Assembly: GCF_902806285.1 (NCBI RefSeq)
Contig: NZ_CADCWA010000120.1
Span: 1-57,054, forward strand
From: an uncultured Sphingomonas sp.
GTDB taxonomy: Bacteria; Pseudomonadota; Alphaproteobacteria; Sphingomonadales; Sphingomonadaceae
Length of the DNA: 57,054 nt
Reading direction: 5' to 3'
Of the stretch, positions 9,724 to 17,979 are shown piece after piece (position 1 is the stretch's first letter; every line of letters starts with the position of its first letter). The notes beneath the pieces were generated by a model. The model made no database searches. It saw only the letters and a program-made list of their open reading frames with translations, and was not told the origin of the DNA. The translations under genes were made by a program, and so were the position numbers.

Positions 9724-9966
9724 ATGGCTGACAACGTAGAGAATCTTATGCTGGAGCACCTGAAGCGTTTTCAGGCGACGCTCGATCGTGTCGAGCGCAA
9801 GCAGGACGAGATGGTGCACCGGGTCGCCAATCTCGAAAGTGGTCAGGCAGCAATCATGCAGCACTTAGCCCATCTTGCCGCTGCTGACGCTGCGCAGCAG
9901 GTGTCGATCGACAGCGTCAACACCCGGTTAGATCGGATTGAGCGTCGACTGGAGCTGACGCATTAA
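9724..9966 (+). CDS. Small coiled-coil protein
   Basis: An 80-residue soluble protein with no recognised domain. The sequence starts [20 protein letters not shown] and shows heptad-like spacing of Leu, Val and Ile throughout ([20 protein letters not shown], then [14 protein letters not shown]), so it should form a coiled coil, probably a homo-oligomer. Similar short proteins of the form 'VENL-x-LEHLKRFQ ... RIERRLEL' are known in alphaproteobacteria without assigned function. It lies between sucC and etfB on the same strand, 24 bases after sucC, and is probably cotranscribed. ATG at 9724 follows GGATCGGTGC. Confidence 0.75.
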   Translation: MADNVENLMLEHLKRFQATLDRVERKQDEMVHRVANLESGQAAIMQHLAHLAAADAAQQVSIDSVNTRLDRIERRLELTH

Positions 9967-10000
9967 GCTCAGCCAATCCAAGCTCTCAGAGGGATAGCAG

Positions 10001-10750
10001 ATGAAGGTCCTAGTCGCGGTCAAGCGAGTGATCGACTACAACGTCAAGCCGCGGGTCAAGATGGACGGCACGGGCGTCGATCTCGCCAACGTCAAGATGA
10101 GCATGAATCCCTTCGACGAGATCGCCGTCGAGGAAGCCATCCGCCTCAAGGAGCGCGGTGCGGCGACCGAGATCGTGGCCGTCTCCATCGGCCCGGCCAA
10201 GGCGCAGGAAACGCTGCGCACCGCGCTGGCGATGGGCGCCGACCGCGCGATCCTGGTCTCGACCGATGACGAGGTCGAGCCGCTGGCCGTGGCCAAGATC
10301 CTCGCCAAGGTCGCGGAAGAGGAGCAGCCCGGGTTATTCCTGCTGGGCAAGCAGGCGATCGACGACGACTCGAGCGCGGTGGGGCAGATGCTCGGCGCGC
10401 TGACCGGCTACGGCCAGGGCACCTTCGCTTCCAAGGTCGAGGTCAATGGCGACAGTGTCAATGTCACCCGCGAGGTAGACGGCGGGCTGGAGACGGTGGC
10501 GCTGAAGCTGCCCGCGATCGTCACCACCGACCTCCGCCTCAACGAGCCGCGCTACGCCTCGCTGCCCAACATCATGAAGGCCAAGTCCAAGCCGCTCGCG
10601 CAGAAGACGCCGGCCGACTACGGCGTGGACACGGCGCCGCGGCTGGAAACGCTCAAGGTTGTCGAGCCGTCCAAGCGTCAGGCCGGCGCCAAGGTCGGCA
10701 GCGTCGATGAGCTGGTTGAGAAGCTGAAGAGCGTGGGAGTGGTGGCATGA
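10001..10750 (+). CDS. etfB: Electron transfer flavoprotein, beta subunit
   Basis: A 249-residue EtfB. It begins [20 protein letters not shown] and contains the family stretches [40 protein letters not shown] and the ETF beta signature region [20 protein letters not shown] followed by [19 protein letters not shown]. It binds AMP and forms with EtfA the heterodimer that passes electrons from acyl-CoA and related dehydrogenases to ETF-ubiquinone oxidoreductase. GAGGGATAGC precedes the ATG. Its last four bases overlap the etfA start (ATGA), indicating translational coupling. Confidence 0.97.
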   Translation: MKVLVAVKRVIDYNVKPRVKMDGTGVDLANVKMSMNPFDEIAVEEAIRLKERGAATEIVAVSIGPAKAQETLRTALAMGADRAILVSTDDEVEPLAVAKILAKVAEEEQPGLFLLGKQAIDDDSSAVGQMLGALTGYGQGTFASKVEVNGDSVNVTREVDGGLETVALKLPAIVTTDLRLNEPRYASLPNIMKAKSKPLAQKTPADYGVDTAPRLETLKVVEPSKRQAGAKVGSVDELVEKLKSVGVVA

Positions 10751-11679
10751 AGGTCCTGGTTCTCGGCGAGCACAGCGGCGGCAAGGTCAAGGATTCGACC
10801 CTGGCGACCCTTGGCGCGGCCGCCAAGTTCGGCGGCGATGTGGACCTGTTGCTGATCGGACCCGATGCGCCGGGCGCTGCGGACGATGCCAAGAGCATCG
10901 CCGGCATCTCGCGCGTGCTGGTTGCGGCCGATCCCGCGCTCGACCATGAGCTGGCGGAGGCCGTGGCCCCGCTGCTTGCCCGGCTGATGGCCGACCATGA
11001 CGTGCTGCTCGCCAGCTCCACCACCACCGGCCGCAACATCGCGCCGCGGGTCGCCGCGCTGCTCGACGTCAGCCAGGTGAGCGACATCATCTCGGTCGAA
11101 GGGCCGGATACCTTCACCCGCCCGATCTACGCCGGCAATGCGATCGCCACCGTGCGCTCCAAGGATGCCAAGAAGGTGATCACCGTCCGCGGCACCGCCT
11201 TCGACAAGGCGGAGCGCGGCGGCGGCAATGCGGTGGTCGAGCAGGTCGACGCGGGTGTCCAGAACGACCGCTCGCAGTTCGTCTCCATGGACGCCAGCGA
11301 GAGCGAGCGGCCGGAGCTGACCAGCGCCAAGATCATCGTTTCCGGCGGGCGCGCGCTCGGCAGCGGCGATGCCTTCCACCAATTGATCGAGCCGCTCGCC
11401 GACAAGCTCGGTGCCGCCGTTGGAGCGAGCCGCGCAGCGGTGGACGCAGGCTACGTCCCGAACGACTATCAGGTCGGCCAGACCGGCAAGATCGTCGCCC
11501 CCGAGCTCTACATCGCCATCGGCATCTCCGGCGCGATCCAGCATCTCGCGGGCATGAAGGACAGCAAGGTCATCGTCGCCATCAACAAGGACGAGGAAGC
11601 GCCCATCTTCCAGGTCGCCGACGTCGGGCTGGTCGGCGACCTGTTCAAGCTGGTGCCGGAGCTAACGGAGAAGCTTTAG
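10747..11679 (+). CDS. etfA: Electron transfer flavoprotein, alpha subunit
   Basis: A 310-residue EtfA that binds the FAD of the ETF heterodimer. The C-terminal FAD domain is clear: [20 protein letters not shown], then [20 protein letters not shown], the signature [20 protein letters not shown] and [20 protein letters not shown]. It overlaps etfB by four bases. Its stop shares three bases with the stop of the convergent toxin gene. Confidence 0.97.
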   Translation: MKVLVLGEHSGGKVKDSTLATLGAAAKFGGDVDLLLIGPDAPGAADDAKSIAGISRVLVAADPALDHELAEAVAPLLARLMADHDVLLASSTTTGRNIAPRVAALLDVSQVSDIISVEGPDTFTRPIYAGNAIATVRSKDAKKVITVRGTAFDKAERGGGNAVVEQVDAGVQNDRSQFVSMDASESERPELTSAKIIVSGGRALGSGDAFHQLIEPLADKLGAAVGASRAAVDAGYVPNDYQVGQTGKIVAPELYIAIGISGAIQHLAGMKDSKVIVAINKDEEAPIFQVADVGLVGDLFKLVPELTEKL

Positions 11680-11996
11680 TCGTCGAGCGCGGCGGGCGCG
11701 TCCTGCGCCGTGTGGAGGATGCGCACGACAAGGAGGTCGCCTCCGTCCGCCCGATAGAAGATGCGATGGCTTCGGTACCGCTTGGCGCAGTAACTCCGCG
11801 CTCCCGATGCGTGCACCGGCGCGCCTGCCGGGTAGCGCAACAAGCCGTCGCAGGCTTTTTCCAATCCAGCGGTATAAGCATTGGCCTGGTCGCGTCCGTA
11901 GTGACGCTTGGTCCAGCCGAAGATGGCGCGAAGGTCGTTGAGAGCGTCCTCGCTGTAACGCAGCCTAGAGATCGTGCTCTTTCCGAAGCGCTGCAA
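11676..11996 (-). CDS. RelE/ParE-type toxin
   Basis: A 106-residue toxin of the RelE/ParE superfamily. It has the usual fold signals: [20 protein letters not shown] helix at the start, then [17 protein letters not shown], the beta strands [20 protein letters not shown] and [12 protein letters not shown] at the end. The Arg/Tyr/His-rich middle and the [10 protein letters not shown] end favour ParE (a gyrase inhibitor in characterised members) over an mRNA nuclease, but this is only an inference. It overlaps the antitoxin gene upstream by 32 bases, as expected for a coupled type II pair. Confidence 0.85.
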   Translation of the reverse strand: MQRFGKSTISRLRYSEDALNDLRAIFGWTKRHYGRDQANAYTAGLEKACDGLLRYPAGAPVHASGARSYCAKRYRSHRIFYRADGGDLLVVRILHTAQDAPAALDD

Positions 11997-12186
11997 AGAC
12001 CTGTTCGTGGCTCAGCGGACTGATGCCGGACGCTTCACCCTTGGCAAGTTCCGCCTCCAACCAGGCGCGATGCCGCGCGGCGAGGTTACGGAAGTAAGCA
12101 TCAATGCTTTCGGCCTCGCCGGCCTCGACCTGAGCCTGAGCCCATGCCAGCTCTTCGGGTGGGAGATCGATGCTTACGCGTTCCAT
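11965..12186 (-). CDS. ParD-type antitoxin
   Basis: A 73-residue antitoxin starting [20 protein letters not shown], a ribbon-helix-helix DNA-binding N-terminus as in the ParD/CC2985 group, followed by [20 protein letters not shown] and a C-terminal segment ([14 protein letters not shown]) that would wrap the toxin. An upstream in-frame start at 12222 exists, but the extension overlaps the preceding gene and does not look native. The antitoxin normally represses its own operon. It lies 32 bases downstream of the HDAC-like gene, so it may also be read from that transcript. Confidence 0.85.
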   Translation of the reverse strand: MERVSIDLPPEELAWAQAQVEAGEAESIDAYFRNLAARHRAWLEAELAKGEASGISPLSHEQVFAALRKEHDL

Positions 12187-12218
12187 CGCCACAAGGTTAA
12201 GTGAGAGAGCCGCAGGCG

Positions 12219-13205
12219 TCAAAAGCCGTTGAGGAACGCGGCCACATTAGTTCCGAGCTCCTCAACCGCGTATCCCCCTTCCATGACGATCAGTGCCGGC
12301 AGGCCAAGCGTTGCAATGCGCTCGGCCATTCGCGCGTAGTCCGCCGTCTGCAACGCGAAGTGGCTGATCGGGTCGCCGGCGTAGGTGTCGGCGCCGAAGC
12401 TTACGATCAGCAACTCGGGCTCGCCCTCGCCGAGCCACTCCAAGGCGCAGGCCAGCGCTTCGTCGTAGGCGGGGAACTCCGTCCCGCGCGGCAGGGGCAG
12501 GTTGAGGATGTTGCCGCCGTTCTCGTCGGCATGACCCCAGAAGAAGGGATAGTCGGTGCGCGGGTCGGCGTGGAGGGAGGCGAACAGCACGTCCTCACGG
12601 CCGGCGAAGATGTCCTGCGTGCCGTTGCCGTGGTGATAGTCGACGTCGAGGATCGCCACCCGCCGCGCGCCATCGGCCAGCGCCTGCTCCGCGGCGACCG
12701 CGGCGTTGTTGAGGTAGCTGTAGCCGCCGCAATAATCGCGCCCCGCGTGATGCCCGGGCGGGCGGCAGAAGGCGAACGCCTTGCCCTCGCTCTGCGCAGC
12801 CGCGAGCGCGCCGAGCGCCGTCTGGGCACCCCAATAGACTGCGTGCCAAGTCGCTTCCCCGATCGGGGTCGAAGTGTCGTAGCTGTACTGGCCGAGCTTG
12901 GCGTCGATACGGTCGAACTCCAGCGGACGTCGGCGGACCACCGGGAAGGTGTAGGGAAAAGCGTCGCCTTCCCGCCCCGCGGCTTGCCACTCGCCATGCG
13001 CGTTCCGCAAGAACTCGAGATAGTCGGCGGAGTGCACGCGCAGCAGCGGCGGCGCCCCATGATCTCCGGGCGCCTCCGTGGGACCGATAGCCGCGAGCAC
13101 TGACTCCACCCGCCCGCCATGCTCCGCCGCGGGATGAAGCGCACCGTTGAAGAACTCGGCTTGGGGCGCGTGGGCGCGCTGCCGCTCGTCCCAAAAGCAG
13201 CGCAT
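12219..13205 (-). CDS. Histone deacetylase-like amidohydrolase
   Basis: A 328-residue bacterial member of the arginase/deacetylase superfamily (class II HDAC or acetylpolyamine amidohydrolase-like). Active-site elements are intact: the His-His pair in FCRPPGHHAGRDYCGGYSYL, zinc ligands in ILDVDYHHGNGTQDIF and FGADTYAGDP, and the C-terminal MEGGYAVEELG. The N-terminus (MRCFWDERQRAHAPQAEFFN) is typical for the acetylpolyamine amidohydrolase branch. The likely substrate is an acetylated small amine, but this is inferred from family only. The start overlaps the stop of the DUF885 gene (TGATG), so the two are translationally coupled. Confidence 0.92.
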   Translation of the reverse strand: MRCFWDERQRAHAPQAEFFNGALHPAAEHGGRVESVLAAIGPTEAPGDHGAPPLLRVHSADYLEFLRNAHGEWQAAGREGDAFPYTFPVVRRRPLEFDRIDAKLGQYSYDTSTPIGEATWHAVYWGAQTALGALAAAQSEGKAFAFCRPPGHHAGRDYCGGYSYLNNAAVAAEQALADGARRVAILDVDYHHGNGTQDIFAGREDVLFASLHADPRTDYPFFWGHADENGGNILNLPLPRGTEFPAYDEALACALEWLGEGEPELLIVSFGADTYAGDPISHFALQTADYARMAERIATLGLPALIVMEGGYAVEELGTNVAAFLNGF

Positions 13206-14491
13206 CAGCGGACAGGGCGGAGGTCGGAGGGCAGGGTCGGCTCCGACAGGATCTGCTCCATCCGCCGCCAGCGCGCGGCCTGATCCGACCCGGCGCTCTC
13301 CACGTCCGCGGCGACCATGTCGCGCCCCAAGCCGTAGTTGATGACGTAGCTGCGGTACTGCTTGGTAAAGGCGATCGACTGCTTGGCCCGCGCTTCGCTG
13401 ACCAGCTGGTACTTCTGCGTCAGCGCGACCGCCTGCGGCTCGGTGATTCGGCCCTCAAGGAACTCGCGGGCGATGGTGAAGCGTGCACCCTGAAGGTCCC
13501 GCAGGGCGCTCAACAGCGCGTCGTACCTCGCCGCGTCGGCCGTGGGCAGGCCGGCAAGCGGATAGATCGCCCGGACCTCGTAGGCGAGCTTGTCGGGCCC
13601 GGGAAAAGCCAGGTCGATCCCGTAATTGGCCGAGCCCTCCGAAATGATCGACTGCGGCGAGAACAGCGGCTGAACGCTGTGCTCGAGCCAGCCGCGGCCG
13701 CGCACCAGCCGCTGTTCCAGCAGCACGTTCAGCACATGGTGGCCGGGGTAACCCTCGTGGCAGCCGAGATCGACCGCGCGGCTGATGCGGATCGGCAGGT
13801 CGGTGTTGATCTCGATCTTGCTGGCGTAATCGCCCTGGTAGTAATTGTACCCGGACCAGCTCTTGCCGGTGACGAAGCTCATGGCGAAGCGTTCGCCGGG
13901 AGGCAGGCTGATGTGCTTGGCCGTGCGCGCTTTGCACTCGGCGATGGCGGCGTCGAACACCGGCTGGAGCCGGTCACGCGGTACGGTGAAGCGGTCCTGG
14001 AAGGTGTCAACGCGCTGCCACAGCGGACCCTGGCCGGGAACCAGCCGCTCGATCTGAGCCAGCATCGGGTCGAACGCGGAGAGCGGCTGCAGCGGCGGCC
14101 GGACCCCGAACAGGCCGAACGCCTCGTCCTCGAACGACAGCTTCTCGCCGCCAAGCATCCGCAGGCGGGTCCTGGCGGCGGTGAGCTGAGCCAGGAGAAA
14201 GCGGGCGCGGCGGGGTTCAGCCGCCTGCAGCACCGTGATCCGGGCGGAGAGCGCAGCGACACGGGCCGAAAGCTGCGGCAGCCCCTCGGCCGCGGCGACC
14301 GCCTTGCCCTCGGCCCGCAGCTCCTCCGGACCGTAGTAGGCGTCGATATAGCCTTCTTCCTTCTCGCCGATCGCCAGCTGCAGCCGGACGTAGTCGCGCG
14401 CTGCGGCATCTAGGCTGTCGGCGGGCGGCTGGACAGCCATGCACGCGCCGAGCAGCAGCGGCAGGATCAGCGCGCATAGGAGTCGTTGCAT
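13205..14491 (-). CDS. DUF885 family lipoprotein, putative metallohydrolase
   Basis: A 428-residue DUF885 protein. The N-terminus MQRLLCALILPLLLGACMAV has a lipobox (LGAC), so it is probably a lipoprotein. The zinc motif HEGYPGHH lies near residue 230, in the LGCHEGYPGHHVLNVLLEQR region, followed by SEGSANYGIDLAF; these resemble the metal site of M32-like or DUF885 peptidases. Substrate is unknown. It overlaps the nhaA end by 25 bases and the HDAC-like start by one base, so the three form one operon on the reverse strand. Confidence 0.88.
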   Translation of the reverse strand: MQRLLCALILPLLLGACMAVQPPADSLDAAARDYVRLQLAIGEKEEGYIDAYYGPEELRAEGKAVAAAEGLPQLSARVAALSARITVLQAAEPRRARFLLAQLTAARTRLRMLGGEKLSFEDEAFGLFGVRPPLQPLSAFDPMLAQIERLVPGQGPLWQRVDTFQDRFTVPRDRLQPVFDAAIAECKARTAKHISLPPGERFAMSFVTGKSWSGYNYYQGDYASKIEINTDLPIRISRAVDLGCHEGYPGHHVLNVLLEQRLVRGRGWLEHSVQPLFSPQSIISEGSANYGIDLAFPGPDKLAYEVRAIYPLAGLPTADAARYDALLSALRDLQGARFTIAREFLEGRITEPQAVALTQKYQLVSEARAKQSIAFTKQYRSYVINYGLGRDMVAADVESAGSDQAARWRRMEQILSEPTLPSDLRPVR

Positions 14492-15672
14492 ACCGTCGGG
14501 TCCTCATCCGCATCCTCGCCGAAGATCTCGCGAGCTTCCTCGCGGTCGGCGTCAGGCACTGGTAGCGGCACCGCGGTACGGAGCACAAGAAAGCCAGTCA
14601 GCCCGGCGGCCAGCGATCCGGCCAGGGTTCCGAGCTTGGCGCCATCGACCGATGCTTGGTCGGTGAAGGCGAGCCCGCCGATGAACAGGCTCATGGTGAA
14701 GCCGATACCGGTGAGCAGCGCGGCGCCATAAATTTGCGGCCAAGACAAGGTGTTCGGCTTGGGTGCGAGGCCGGTGCGATCGGCCAGCCAGATGGCCCCG
14801 AACACGCCGACCTGCTTGCCGAGGAACAGCCCAAGCGCAACGGCCAGCCCCAGCGTCCCGAACTGCGCCCCGGCCAGCGTGACGCCGGCGCTCGCAAAGC
14901 CGAACAGGGGAACAATGCCGAACATGACCAGCGGATGGAGGCGGTGTTCAAGCAGCTTGAGCGGTGAGTGCGGCTCGCCCCGGCCCAGCGGAATGGTGAG
15001 GGCAGCCAGCACTCCCGCAATGGTCGCGTGGATGCCCGACTGGTATACTGCCGCCCACAAAGCCACGAAGCCGAGCAGGAAGGGCCAGAGCTTCCGCACC
15101 CCGAACATGTTCATCGCCGCCATGACGCCAACCAGCCCGGCACTCATGGCAAGAGCCGGAACGCTGAGCTCGGCGGTGTAGAACAGGGCGATAATGACGA
15201 CGGCGCCGACATCGTCGATGATGGCGATGGTCACCAGCAACAGCTTGAGCGAGGCAGGCGCGCGCGGGCCGAGCAGCGCCAACACGCCCACCGCAAAGGC
15301 GATGTCGGTCGCGGCCGGGATCGCCCAGCCGCTCACCAGCTGCCAGTCGCTGCCGACCACGGCCAGGTAGATCGCGGCGGGCACCGCCATTCCCGCTGCT
15401 GCGGCGATCGTCGGCAGGCGGCGTTCGTCCGGTGTGGACAGCCGCCCGTCGTACCATTCGCGCTTCACCTCCAGCCCGACCAGCAGGAAGAACAGCGCCA
15501 TCAACCCGTCGGCGATCCAATGGTGGAGGTCGAGCGGGCCGAGCCGCAGATGGAGCGCCGCGGCGTAGGCGGGAGCGAGCGGCGAGTTGGCCACAACCAA
15601 CGCCGCCGCGGCCGCTGCCATCAACAGCAGGCCGGCGTTGCGCTCACTTCTTGCTGCGTTGCCGGCCGCCAT
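14467..15672 (-). CDS. nhaA: Na+/H+ antiporter NhaA
   Basis: A 401-residue NhaA of the inner membrane, which exchanges cytoplasmic Na+ for external protons. Family hallmarks are GLMALFFLLVGLEVKREWYD near residue 60, IPAATDIAFAVGVLALLGPR, and the paired aspartates of the ion site in AIIDDVGAVVIIALFY. Near the end are GIGFTMSLFIGGLAF and LLTG. About 12 membrane segments can be seen. The N-terminus (MAAGNAARSERNAGLLLMAA) is short and positively charged. The acidic C-terminal tail (EEAREIFGEDADEDP) is longer than in E. coli. It heads the nhaA-DUF885-HDAC-like operon. Confidence 0.95.
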   Translation of the reverse strand: MAAGNAARSERNAGLLLMAAAAAALVVANSPLAPAYAAALHLRLGPLDLHHWIADGLMALFFLLVGLEVKREWYDGRLSTPDERRLPTIAAAAGMAVPAAIYLAVVGSDWQLVSGWAIPAATDIAFAVGVLALLGPRAPASLKLLLVTIAIIDDVGAVVIIALFYTAELSVPALAMSAGLVGVMAAMNMFGVRKLWPFLLGFVALWAAVYQSGIHATIAGVLAALTIPLGRGEPHSPLKLLEHRLHPLVMFGIVPLFGFASAGVTLAGAQFGTLGLAVALGLFLGKQVGVFGAIWLADRTGLAPKPNTLSWPQIYGAALLTGIGFTMSLFIGGLAFTDQASVDGAKLGTLAGSLAAGLTGFLVLRTAVPLPVPDADREEAREIFGEDADEDPTVCNDSYAR

Positions 15673-15712
15673 GCCTCGCTCATGACGGCCAGCTTCTACT
15701 CACGCAATCGAT

Positions 15713-16153
15713 TCAGGCGGCGGTCGCCTCGCGAACCTCCACCTCCAAGTTCATCTCGGCCTTGAGCAGCTTGGAGATTGGGCAGTTGCGCTTGGCCTCT
15801 TCCGCCAGTTCGCGCAGGCGACCCTCGTCGATGCCGGGGACGCTGGCGGTGAGCTTCAGGTCGGAGCGGGTGACGGTGAAGCCCGCGCCATCCTGCTCCA
15901 GCTTCACCTGCGCCTCGCTTTCCAGCGTGCCGTCGTTCACTCCGGCACCCGCCAGGGCGAAGCTCAGCGCCATGGTGAAGCAGCTGGCGTGGGCCGCGGC
16001 GATCAGCTCCTCGGGGTTGGTGCCGGGCTCGTTCTCGAACCGGGTGTTGAAGCCGTAGCGCTGGTCCTGCAGCACGCCCGACTGCGTGGAAACCCAGCCC
16101 TTGCCGGTCTTGCCCATGCCCTCGTAGCGGGCGCGCGCGGTGCGGGTGATCAT
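15713..16153 (-). CDS. osmC: OsmC-family peroxiredoxin
   Basis: A 146-residue OsmC-type protein that reduces organic hydroperoxides with a redox-active cysteine pair. The first Cys lies in AAHASCFTMALSFALA and the second in AKRNCPISKLLKAEM, both in the expected context. The N-terminus TRTARARYEGMGKTGKGWVS and GTNPEELIAAAHASCF are typical of the YhfA/OsmC branch. It is a single gene with AGGAGGCCG before the ATG. Confidence 0.92.
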   Translation of the reverse strand: MITRTARARYEGMGKTGKGWVSTQSGVLQDQRYGFNTRFENEPGTNPEELIAAAHASCFTMALSFALAGAGVNDGTLESEAQVKLEQDGAGFTVTRSDLKLTASVPGIDEGRLRELAEEAKRNCPISKLLKAEMNLEVEVREATAA

Positions 16154-16209
16154 GGTACGGCCTCCTGCTTGGTCCGCCCCACCAACCGAGCGCAGCCGCG
16201 ATGGTTGCG

Positions 16210-16713
16210 TCAGACCGCGTCAGCCAGGGAGGCAGCTTGCGCCCGGCGGTGCTCCAGCAGCGCAACCACCATAGCCGCCAGACGCTCCAGCTCCTCCACC
16301 TGATCGGCGGCCGGGGTCCGCGGCTTGTCGTCGAGCACGCACAAGGTGCCCAGGCGAGCGCCGCTGGCCATCCGCAGCGGTACGCCGGCATAGAAGCGGA
16401 GGTGGGGTGCGCCACTGACCAGCGGATTCGCCGCCAGCCGCGGGTCGCGCGAGGCGTCCTCGACGATCGTCGGCTCGCCGCTGCGGATCGCATGGGTGCA
16501 GAAGGAGATGGAGCGCGGGGTTTCCGAAACGGCGATGCCGACCTTGGCCTTGAACCATTGGCGACGCTCATCGACGAACGAAAGAAGCGCGATTGGGGTG
16601 CGGCAGATACTTGCAGCCTTGTGGACGATTGAGTCGAACTCGGGTTCGTTGGGTGTGTCGAGCACGCCATAGGCGCGCAGTTCACGGAGACGGCGGTTTT
16701 CTTCTGTCGGCAT
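16210..16713 (-). CDS. GAF domain protein
   Basis: A 167-residue protein made of one GAF domain (residues ~20-155): PNEPEFDSIVHKAASICRTP, then IALLSFVDERRQWFKAKVGI, FCTHAIRSGEPTIVEDASRD, the LRFYAGVPLRMASGARLGTL core and CVLDDKPR. Such stand-alone GAF proteins are common and can bind small ligands. The order matches the GAF domain used as an input module by bacterial histidine kinases, but no kinase part is present here. Ligand and role are unknown. It stands alone, divergent from the DHH gene. Confidence 0.85.
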   Translation of the reverse strand: MPTEENRRLRELRAYGVLDTPNEPEFDSIVHKAASICRTPIALLSFVDERRQWFKAKVGIAVSETPRSISFCTHAIRSGEPTIVEDASRDPRLAANPLVSGAPHLRFYAGVPLRMASGARLGTLCVLDDKPRTPAADQVEELERLAAMVVALLEHRRAQAASLADAV

Positions 16714-16848
16714 TGGTTCGGTCCTGCTCCGCCCCTCGGCGTAATCTCATCATAGGATGGCCGAAGGCTCCGGGCGCCGCGCGGCCGCCATTATCTCGTT
16801 GCCGATCCGGATGGAGCCTTCCGCCACCATGGCTGTTTTTCCGTTGCA

Positions 16849-17883
16849 ATGAGCAACTCCGCGGACCCCCAAGCGATCGGCGCGACGTTCCGGGAATGGT
16901 TGGGACAAACGTCCGGTCCGCCGCTGGTCCTGGGCCATTTCGACGCGGACGGCCTCGCCGCGGTCGCCATTCTCAAGCGCAGCCTGGACGGCGCTCCGGA
17001 GCGCCTGGTCGGCAAGGGCGAGAACCCGTGGAGCCCGGCGATCCGCGCCGAGATGGAGGAGCGACGTCCGCCCGCGGTGATCGCAACGGACCTTGGGCAG
17101 CGCGAAGGCGACATTCTGCCGGGCACGCCGACAATCCTGATCGACCATCATGTGCCCACCGGCACGCCCGGCGCCGCCACCGTGGTGAGCGGCAATGGTC
17201 TGGAGCCCGAACCTACGTCCGCGCTGCTCGCCTACTGGTGCGCACGCGGTATCGGCGCGCCGGACGACCTGCTGTGGCTGGCGGCCGTGGGGTTGATCGG
17301 CGACATGGCGGACGATGCCGGCTTTCCCGAGCTGGCCGAAGCGCAGCGGCGCTACGGCAAGACCGCGCTGCGGAGCGCCGTCTCGCTGATCAACGCGCCG
17401 CGCCGCACCGCCAGCGCCGACGCCGGACCCGCGCTCGCGCTCCTGCTCAAGTGCAGCTCGCCCAAGGAGCTGCTGTCGGGCGAGCACCCGGAAACCGCGC
17501 AACTGCTCGCGGCCAAGGAAGAGGTCAAGGCGGAGATGGATGTCGCCAAGCGGATCGCGCCCAAGGTCCGCGGCGACGTCGCGCTGATCCCGCTCGCATC
17601 GGCCTGCCAGATCCATCCGCTGGTTGCCCAGCAATGGCGCGGGCGGCTCAAGGACAAGGTCGTGATCGCCGCCAATCGCGACTATCGGCCGGGCTGGGTG
17701 CACTTCGCCGCGCGCACCGCGGCCGGGCACGACCTCATCCGCTTCTTCGCCGAACGCCGGCCGGACGGCGCCGGCAGCGAGTACGGCAGCGGCCACCGGC
17801 AGGCGAGCGGCGGAGCGCTGCGCATCCCCGAGTGGAACCGCTTCGTGTCCGAGCTCGGCTTTCCCGAGGAGCAGATTGCATGA
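16849..17883 (+). CDS. DHH-family phosphoesterase
   Basis: A 344-residue DHH-superfamily phosphoesterase, related to RecJ and small-nucleotide phosphodiesterases. Motifs visible are VLGHFDADGLAAVAIL (Asp ligands), IATDLGQREGDILPGTP, the DHH motif in ILIDHHVPTGTPG and a second Asp in GLIGDMADDAGF. The C-terminal DHHA1-like glycine motif is YGSGHRQASGGALRIPE. It is shorter than RecJ and lacks the OB domain, so a RecJ-like exonuclease is possible but not shown. A paired palindromic repeat follows, then uvsE on the same strand; a repair-related role is suggested by that neighbour. Confidence 0.87.
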   Translation: MSNSADPQAIGATFREWLGQTSGPPLVLGHFDADGLAAVAILKRSLDGAPERLVGKGENPWSPAIRAEMEERRPPAVIATDLGQREGDILPGTPTILIDHHVPTGTPGAATVVSGNGLEPEPTSALLAYWCARGIGAPDDLLWLAAVGLIGDMADDAGFPELAEAQRRYGKTALRSAVSLINAPRRTASADAGPALALLLKCSSPKELLSGEHPETAQLLAAKEEVKAEMDVAKRIAPKVRGDVALIPLASACQIHPLVAQQWRGRLKDKVVIAANRDYRPGWVHFAARTAAGHDLIRFFAERRPDGAGSEYGSGHRQASGGALRIPEWNRFVSELGFPEEQIA

Positions 17884-17895
17884 CCGGCGCCTCGC

Positions 17896-17966
17896 GCTCC
17901 TGCGGGGGCAGGAGCCCAGTGCCTTTTGCACCAAGAACAACTGGGCACCTGCCTTCGCAGGTGCAC
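17896..17966. repeat. Paired palindromic repeat, family D
   Basis: Between the DHH gene and uvsE, a left arm GCTCCTGCGGGGGCAGGAGC followed by CCAG is mirrored by CTGGGCACCTGCCTTCGCAG followed by GTGCAC. Each arm is itself a palindrome (CTCCTGC...GCAGGAG and ACCTGC...GCAGGT). About 20 bases lie between. The layout matches the other paired repeats in this window but the sequence is different. Confidence 0.75.
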
Positions 17967-17979
17967 TGAGGAGCGTAGC

